Of a stretch of DNA of 64,000 nt, positions 58,295 through 64,000 are shown one piece after another. The notes under the pieces were generated by a model. That model was given only the letters and a program-made list of their open reading frames with translations, was not told the origin of the DNA and did not search any database. The DNA is taken from the NCBI GenBank assembly GCA_001875345.1, contig MIZA01000020.1, positions 1-64,000 of the forward strand, written 5' to 3'. Made by a program: the position numbers and the translations under genes. The number at the start of each line of letters is the position of its first letter. The first letter of the stretch is position 1. Source of the DNA: Marine Group III euryarchaeote CG-Epi1. GTDB lineage: Archaea; Thermoplasmatota; Poseidoniia; MGIII; CG-Epi1.

Positions 58295-61200
58295 GTGAGT
58301 GCAAGATATTTATCGGTAATCGGATTATTATTTTTAGCCATACTGGCAGTTAACTCAGCAAGTGCAGCTCCTACAAGCGGAAACATAAGCGTAGCTTTCA
58401 TAATGGCTGGATTTGAAGATCAAGATTTTCAGGAAGAATATGATCAGGATTATTTTGAAGACACCGCATTTGCAAACACTAATTCAATGTGGGATTATTT
58501 TGATGAAGTTTCTAAAGGTGCTCTAAATATTGAAGGTAATGTTTATGGCCCATATACTCTGGACGGAGACGCTGCTGATTATTCTAGCGGTTCTAGCTTT
58601 GTTAGAGATAGTGTGGAGATTGCTGATGATGATATTTATTATCCTGATTATGATGCAGTAGTAGCAATACACTCTGGCCCAGGAGGAGAATCATCTGGAA
58701 ACAGTAATGACATTTGGTCAGCGCATTGGCCGACTTTAACAATTAGTACTGATGACGAAGATGAAAACGGTAATGATCACTTTGTAGACGGAATAAGTCA
58801 AGTTCCAGAATATCAGTTATCAAATGGAGAAAAAAATCCCCTAGGAGTTTGGTGCCATGAATTTGGTCATGAACTAGGCCTGCCAGATTACTATGACACT
58901 GACGGAAGTTCAGAGGGCGTGGGTAATTGGGCTGTGATGGCAGCTGGATCTTGGGGAAACAATGGTGAAACACCTGTGTACTTTAGTGCCTATTCACGAT
59001 ATTGGTTGGGTTGGGATGAGCCTATACTTGTTCAAGGCGATATTGCTAATCTTGTCATCGAACCGGTTTCAGAAGGCGGTAAAATTTACAAACTGCCAAT
59101 ACCAGGTAACTGGACAGACTCAGAACAATATTTCTTACTAGAAAATAGGCAGCAAACAAAATATGATACATATTTACCAGGTGAGGGACTTTTAATCTGG
59201 CACATTGACGAAGAAGTAATGTTTTCCAAATGGAGCTCAAATACTGTTAACAACGATGAAGATCATAAGGGAATGGATCTAGAGGAAGCAGATGGTGATG
59301 ATGATTTGGACTCGGGAGCAAATAGAGGAGACAGCGGTGACCCTTACAGGTCCGGATCATTTACTAAAGATACATATCCTAATTCTCTAGCATACAATGG
59401 ATCTGAATCCGGTTGGAAAATAGATAATATAGAAGTAGATGGTGATAATATTGTTGTAGATATTAGTTTTCTATCAAAACCACATGCCATTGCAGACGCT
59501 GATGAGGCTGTAGTAGCCGAGGGGGAGGCCTTACAATTCTATGGAAATGAGTCATGGGATGAAGACGGTCAGATAGTAAATTATACTTGGAATTTTGGAG
59601 ATGGTAAATACAACTATACTGACAACCCAGTTCACATATTTACTGAAAACGGTGAATACAATGTAACACTAACTGTTAGAGATAATAATGGACTTGAGGA
59701 TACATACATACTCAACATATTTGTTAACAAACCACCTGTTGCTAGTATCAGCATTTCAAAAACAGTAATTATGCTTGGTGAAAGTATAACATTTGATGCC
59801 TCTAATTCATATGATTTAGATGGTGAAATTGATTTTTATTATTGGAATTTTGACGACGGAAGAACCTCCAACCAAATCATGAAAGAACATACTTACAGTG
59901 ATTCAGGCATATTCAATGTATCTTTGAAATTAATAGATAATCTGAATGATATTAGCACTACATATTACACAATTGAAGTTATTAATTCATTGCCCGAAAT
60001 ATCCTTTGATGTAAATCCGAATGATGGTAACACACTAACATTGTTTGAATTCATTGATTCATCTACTGACGCTGATGGAGAAATCGAAGAATGGCTTTGG
60101 TTATTTGGCGATGGAAATACATCAAATGAAGTCAGTCCTAGCCATTATTATTCATTTCCTGGATACTACAATGTAACACTAACCTTGACTGATGACCAAA
60201 ATGGAGTAAACTCATCAACTATCATAATTTTTGTTAATAATTCACCACCAAATCCAGATATAGTTATTGAGGAAGGAATTATATCAGGAGAAAATCAATG
60301 GATAATTCCTACAAATAGAGAAGTACGTATTGATGGTGGTGTATCATTAGATAACGACAATACAGTACTTACATATCAGTGGCAGTATGACTCAGCAACT
60401 TACTATGGACAACATTTAGATCTTTTGTTTGTAGAAGGTGAACATAACATAGAATTAACTGTAAGTGATCCAAGGGGAGCAAACACAACTGAAACGTTTA
60501 TTTTGACTGGAACAAATTTACCTATCCTTAACTTAAATTATGAAGAAATCAATCTTGTTGTTAACCAAGATGCTGAAATAATCACATCTACTTTCGGGGA
60601 AGTAAATCTTTACGAATGGAAAATATACCAAGTCAGTTCATCTAATCTGATCTTACTTTCTGACGAAGTAAATGTGAACTTATCCAAAACTATCAAATTT
60701 AATGAACGCGGAGATTACAAGCTAATTGCTAGTGCCAGAGATTCAGAAAGTAATTTGTGGACAAATGATATTGAACTAGATGTAACTGTGTACGACAAAC
60801 CAACTTCTTACTTTGAGTTTGACAGTGACATTAACGAAGATACGTGGATTGGCTTCAATGGCAGTAAGTCTACTGGATTAGGCTTGAATTATGTATGGAA
60901 ACTGGATGGAAATATTTTAGATAGCAATAATGCTATAATTTCAACATTTATCGACTCTGGAGGGTATCATGTTATGAACCTAACAGTTGAACAAGAGCCA
61001 GTGGGCATTGCATATTATGAATCTGAAATCTATCTTAACTCAAAACCAACCGGAGTTTTGCAAACCAGTCCTACAACTCCTCGAGTTGGAGAAGACTTTG
61101 AAATTTATTTAAATGCATTCGACGTCGAAACTGATGCCAATATTGAATATCTTAAAATTAAAATAATAGATAATAAAGATAATGAAAGAGCTGAATTTGA

Positions 61201-61762
61201 ATACATTAATCAAGGTGCTAACTTCAATTTAATATTTGAAGTTGAATACGCTGGAGAGATTATCTTAGAATATTCTTTAATTGATGAAAGTGGGAATAAA
61301 AATGAAAGTATAAATTCTGTTAACGTCATAGGCTGGGCTGATATATTCATTAGCGACATCAAGATAAGTGGCTCAAAAGAGAAGGGAGCGAAACATCAAA
61401 TTGAAACTATTTTAACTAATTACAATGAGACGTACAATAGTACAAACTACAACGGATATACTGCTACAGGTTACTACGAACTTTTCATAGACTCTGAACT
61501 AGTACACACCTCCTCATTCAGTATAGAGCCTGAGAGTAGCGAGAGTTTCAAGTTCGAGTGGACAGCTACAGGCAATTACCATGAGTTTAATGTCAAAGCT
61601 TATGTTAATGACGGTGAAATTAATAAAGAAAACAATGAGTATACTAAGGAGCAAGTTTTCGAATCTGAAAGAAAGAGTGGATTCTTACCAAGCTTATCAT
61701 TATTATCCTGTATTGTTGTCATGTGCATTATTGTTTCATTCAACCGTAGCAAACCTAATTAA
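58295..61762 (+). CDS. Secreted M6-family metalloprotease with PKD-type repeats
   Basis: A 1155-residue exoenzyme. It starts at GTG; an ATG two bases earlier is immediately followed by a stop. A signal peptide (about 1-24, ending SASAA) precedes a catalytic domain with the zinc motif HEFGHELGLPD (188-198) and VMAAGSW with the Met-turn methionine, the immune-inhibitor-A (M6) type. Three clear PKD domains follow (about 395-650, with WNFGDG, WNFDDG and WLFGDG), then three or four weaker Ig-like domains and a CARDB-like one (1015-1122). A final helix (1127-1147) anchors it. Probably digests extracellular protein. Confidence 0.93.
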   Translation: MSARYLSVIGLLFLAILAVNSASAAPTSGNISVAFIMAGFEDQDFQEEYDQDYFEDTAFANTNSMWDYFDEVSKGALNIEGNVYGPYTLDGDAADYSSGSSFVRDSVEIADDDIYYPDYDAVVAIHSGPGGESSGNSNDIWSAHWPTLTISTDDEDENGNDHFVDGISQVPEYQLSNGEKNPLGVWCHEFGHELGLPDYYDTDGSSEGVGNWAVMAAGSWGNNGETPVYFSAYSRYWLGWDEPILVQGDIANLVIEPVSEGGKIYKLPIPGNWTDSEQYFLLENRQQTKYDTYLPGEGLLIWHIDEEVMFSKWSSNTVNNDEDHKGMDLEEADGDDDLDSGANRGDSGDPYRSGSFTKDTYPNSLAYNGSESGWKIDNIEVDGDNIVVDISFLSKPHAIADADEAVVAEGEALQFYGNESWDEDGQIVNYTWNFGDGKYNYTDNPVHIFTENGEYNVTLTVRDNNGLEDTYILNIFVNKPPVASISISKTVIMLGESITFDASNSYDLDGEIDFYYWNFDDGRTSNQIMKEHTYSDSGIFNVSLKLIDNLNDISTTYYTIEVINSLPEISFDVNPNDGNTLTLFEFIDSSTDADGEIEEWLWLFGDGNTSNEVSPSHYYSFPGYYNVTLTLTDDQNGVNSSTIIIFVNNSPPNPDIVIEEGIISGENQWIIPTNREVRIDGGVSLDNDNTVLTYQWQYDSATYYGQHLDLLFVEGEHNIELTVSDPRGANTTETFILTGTNLPILNLNYEEINLVVNQDAEIITSTFGEVNLYEWKIYQVSSSNLILLSDEVNVNLSKTIKFNERGDYKLIASARDSESNLWTNDIELDVTVYDKPTSYFEFDSDINEDTWIGFNGSKSTGLGLNYVWKLDGNILDSNNAIISTFIDSGGYHVMNLTVEQEPVGIAYYESEIYLNSKPTGVLQTSPTTPRVGEDFEIYLNAFDVETDANIEYLKIKIIDNKDNERAEFEYINQGANFNLIFEVEYAGEIILEYSLIDESGNKNESINSVNVIGWADIFISDIKISGSKEKGAKHQIETILTNYNETYNSTNYNGYTATGYYELFIDSELVHTSSFSIEPESSESFKFEWTATGNYHEFNVKAYVNDGEINKENNEYTKEQVFESERKSGFLPSLSLLSCIVVMCIIVSFNRSKPN

Positions 61763-61782
61763 CATACATTGAATGAGAATAC

Positions 61783-62139
61783 ATGAGTGCAGCACCACCA
61801 CAAATGAGACGGATTCCTGATGAACAGTTTTTTGATTTAAGAAGTTGGAGTGCTGATAAAGCCGAAGATTACGGTGAAAAAGCATCAATGATAGTTCATA
61901 CCATTTTGCTTAGTAAAAGAGACCAAGTTAATCGAATAACTTCAGAACTACATGATGGCAACATAGTTCTAATTGATTTTACGCCATTAACCTCAGACCA
62001 AGAGACTTTACACAAGGTTTTAGCCGAATTAGAGAGAGCTATTGCAGATATTGATGGAGATTTAGTTGGTGTGAGTCAAAAATGGATACTAGCGACACCT
62101 AATGGTGTAAGAGTCTCTAGAGAAAAATTAAAAGTTTAA
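61783..62139 (+). CDS. sepF: Archaeal SepF cell division protein
   Basis: SepF anchors FtsZ to the membrane in archaea. The 118-residue protein has an N-terminal polar segment (1-40) with amphipathic helix potential, then the SepF core: NIVLIDFTPL, ELERAIADIDGDLVGVSQKWILATP and GVRVSREKL. The conserved dimer-forming glycine in IDGDLVGV is present. Its stop overlaps the next gene's ATG by one base. ftsZ is not in this window. Confidence 0.92.
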   Translation: MSAAPPQMRRIPDEQFFDLRSWSADKAEDYGEKASMIVHTILLSKRDQVNRITSELHDGNIVLIDFTPLTSDQETLHKVLAELERAIADIDGDLVGVSQKWILATPNGVRVSREKLKV

Positions 62140-63269
62140 TGAACATTGCAGTAATAGGAACTGGAATGGTAGGAAGATTGATTGCAGTTGAATTATCTAG
62201 GGATCATCAAGTTTATGCCATTGATAATAATTCAGACAATTTGATTTTATTAAATAAATACGATCCTAAAATAATTACAAACAGAATTGACATCGTTAAA
62301 GAAGATTTTCTGGCAGATTTAAATGCCGATCTAATTGTTAATTGCGTTCCAGGTTTTATGGGGTTTGATACTTCCAAAAAAATACTAAAAGAAAAAACAT
62401 GTGTAGACATTTCATTTATGCCTGAAGACTGTTACGATTTGGAAGATTATGCTAATAAGGCTAATACAGCGCTATATCCTGATGCTGGAGTTGCCCCTGG
62501 ATTAAGCAACATAATTGTAGGAAATCTAATTTCTAATTACGATATAGATGAAATAAAAATAATGGTTGGTGGATTGCCAAAAGAAAAAAACCCCCCTTGG
62601 AATTATAAAGCTCCTTTTTCACCAATTGATGTAATTGAGGAATATACAAGGCCCGCAAGAATTAAAGAAAATGGTCAAATTAAAACTGTAAAAGCTCTCA
62701 CTGGAAAAATTAACTTTGAAGTAGAGGAAATTGGGAAATTAGAAGCATTTTTAACTGATGGCCTAAGAACTTTACTAAATTCCAAACTAACGAATGACAT
62801 ACCAACTCTACTGGAATATACAATTAGATATCCTGGACATTCTAATATGGTTTCAGAGCTGATTAATAGCGGTAAACTAGATAATATTACAATATCTCAC
62901 AACGGAAAGACGGTTAATCAAAAGGAATTTACCACTAAGAAATTGTTCAAGGAATGGGAATTAGCCGAAACAGACAAAGAATTCACACTTTTAATAATTA
63001 CAGCTAAAACTATGGACTCTAGAGAAATTTCTTGCGTTGTTTATGATGAATGGAGAAATGGATGGAGTAGCATGTCAAGAACAACCGGATTAACTGCTTG
63101 TGCTATCGCCAATCTTGTTTTAGAAAAAGGACTGAAAAATACAGGAGTTATTCCTCCTGAACAATTGGGGTCAAATCAAGATTACTTTGATTATATCATT
63201 AATTATCTTAAAGAAAAGAAAATAAGCATTAGTTTTTCAAATGAGAAAAATCCTTTAGTGATAAAATAA
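62139..63269 (+). CDS. Saccharopine-dehydrogenase-like / lysine 6-dehydrogenase family enzyme
   Basis: A 376-residue NAD(P)-dependent oxidoreductase. The Rossmann motif is VIGTGMVGRLIAVEL (5-19), and VNCVPGFMGF, YPDAGVAPGLSNI and GGLPKEKNPPWNY mark the saccharopine dehydrogenase/Lys9 family. It resembles lysine 6-dehydrogenase in length, but carboxynorspermidine-type enzymes share this fold, so the substrate is open. It overlaps sepF by one base. The last 41 bases overlap the convergent MFS transporter. Confidence 0.85.
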   Translation: MNIAVIGTGMVGRLIAVELSRDHQVYAIDNNSDNLILLNKYDPKIITNRIDIVKEDFLADLNADLIVNCVPGFMGFDTSKKILKEKTCVDISFMPEDCYDLEDYANKANTALYPDAGVAPGLSNIIVGNLISNYDIDEIKIMVGGLPKEKNPPWNYKAPFSPIDVIEEYTRPARIKENGQIKTVKALTGKINFEVEEIGKLEAFLTDGLRTLLNSKLTNDIPTLLEYTIRYPGHSNMVSELINSGKLDNITISHNGKTVNQKEFTTKKLFKEWELAETDKEFTLLIITAKTMDSREISCVVYDEWRNGWSSMSRTTGLTACAIANLVLEKGLKNTGVIPPEQLGSNQDYFDYIINYLKEKKISISFSNEKNPLVIK

Positions 63270-64000
63270 AAGCAATTGAAGCAATTAAAGCTCCAAAAAG
63301 AAATACTTGCTGCTCATCATAATTAAGCAATAGTTCCCCTACAATTAAACTTCCAAGCCCGCTGCCAAGTAGGCTAAAAGAGCTAAGTAAACCCATCATT
63401 CTTGCTCTTAAATCATAAGGTACCGTATCGGCAACAATAGTCCTAGCTCCGAGAAAGAAAGTCATGTAAATGGGAATTGTGAATACTAAGGTTATAGCAT
63501 AGAGATTTACTGTGAAAGAATAAGCTAACATTGAGAAAATTACAAATGCTGATGCTATACGAATAGCTGTCTCCCTTGGATATTTATCAATTAAATTTCC
63601 TGCGTAAGGGGCAGTTATTGCATGTATAAGACCACTACACAAAACAATCCATCCCATTCTGTTGCTAGACCCTGCAATGTCTGTCAAATAAACTGGTGAT
63701 ATGGTTAGGAAAAATATATAACCCATAAATAAAATAAACGTAATAATAAACAATCGAGATAATCTTTTAAAATAAAAGAAAAAATCATCTTTGGCCTTCA
63801 AAATTTCTCTTTTCTTTTCAGTGGAAGACATGTAACCAATTACCGAGATTAATCCCAAAAAAGCTGTGAAGAAAAAGGAAAATACTACAGGACCACTGCC
63901 GAGACCATAGTCGTCTTCACTTACGAGATATGCACCTGCAAATGCACCTACACCCCATCCCAATCCCAGTACAGCTTCTAGCCGCCCCATAAACGAACCT
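63229..64000 (-). CDS. MFS transporter, N-terminal part outside the window (partial)
   Basis: The C-terminal half and a bit more of a major facilitator transporter. About eight helices are visible (253 residues after the first methionine at 63990). That methionine is not the start: the frame stays open to the window edge, and the first helix, LGLGWGVGAFAGAYL, resembles helix 5 of an MFS protein, whose start would lie about 400 bases further. A charged loop (STEKKREILKAKDDFFFY) between the halves fits this. Substrate unknown. The gene is oriented toward the saccharopine-dehydrogenase-like gene. Confidence 0.82.
   Translation of the reverse strand, partial: GSFMGRLEAVLGLGWGVGAFAGAYLVSEDDYGLGSGPVVFSFFFTAFLGLISVIGYMSSTEKKREILKAKDDFFFYFKRLSRLFIITFILFMGYIFFLTISPVYLTDIAGSSNRMGWIVLCSGLIHAITAPYAGNLIDKYPRETAIRIASAFVIFSMLAYSFTVNLYAITLVFTIPIYMTFFLGARTIVADTVPYDLRARMMGLLSSFSLLGSGLGSLIVGELLLNYDEQQVFLFGALIASIAFILSLKDFSHLKN

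Overview
The window is an AT-rich, gene-dense piece of an archaeal chromosome. Archaeal identity rests on ribosomal proteins L18e, L13, S9 and S6e, Rpo10, aIF2-gamma, TFB, PCNA, the 20S proteasome beta subunit, a thermosome subunit, Alba, the FttA/aCPSF1 nuclease, Trm56, deoxyhypusine synthase, Sec61-beta and archaeal SepF. A class II (bacterial-type) HMG-CoA reductase, a proteasome beta subunit with Glu17 as in Thermoplasma, and very large secreted PKD-repeat proteins point to Thermoplasmatota, probably a marine Poseidoniia-type (MGII/MGIII) lineage. That placement is an inference from gene content; no rRNA gene is present. No insertion sequence, prophage, CRISPR array or integrase is seen.

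Layout. 1-3.6 kb: panB, the archaeal riboflavin reductase, purN, then the rpl18e-rpl13-rps9-rpoN operon and tRNA-Pro. 3.7-8.1 kb: a ROK sugar kinase, tRNA-Leu, two unknown proteins and a two-gene ABC exporter. 8.1-13.3 kb: Alba, trm56, a DUF373 membrane protein, then rps6e-aIF2gamma-PIN-dys. 13.3-19.8 kb: full-length bacterial-type aceE, thermosome, a DUF92/VTE6-like membrane protein and a phosphohexomutase. 19.9-23.2 kb: a thioredoxin-fold protein, a small helical protein, hbd, argF and pcn. 23.3-26.2 kb: psmB-fttA-small protein-tRNA-Cys. 26.2-32.8 kb: argS, a PAC2 protein, an acidic protein, tyrS, DUF309, a hotdog thioesterase and an M3 peptidase. 32.8-38.4 kb: a divergent pair of large membrane proteins, one with a cytoplasmic coiled coil ending in a GreA-C-like domain, the other a zinc ribbon plus polytopic membrane region plus McrB-like AAA+ ATPase. 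38.4-46.2 kb, minus strand: peroxiredoxin, an asparagine-synthase-domain protein, elp3, an M24 peptidase, a previously easy-to-miss 55-residue membrane protein, a polyprenol-kinase-like protein, tfb, rimI, a zinc-ribbon/transglutaminase protein and Sec61-beta. 46.2-51 kb: two small proteins, purA and an RND exporter. 51-64 kb: a giant surface protein, hmgA, archaeal dUTPase, a HAD phosphatase, squalene/phytoene synthase, a PKD-rich M6 protease, sepF, a saccharopine-dehydrogenase-like enzyme and a truncated MFS transporter.

The window mostly holds housekeeping information-processing and biosynthesis genes in short operons. Many start codons lie 20-30 nt from TATA-like elements, consistent with leaderless or near-leaderless transcripts, and several divergent gene pairs appear to share one near-palindromic TTTAAA element. 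Isoprenoid metabolism recurs (HMG-CoA reductase, squalene/phytoene synthase, VTE5- and VTE6-like proteins). Zinc ribbons tethered to the membrane recur in three large proteins. The least explained locus is the divergent pair at 32841-38383.
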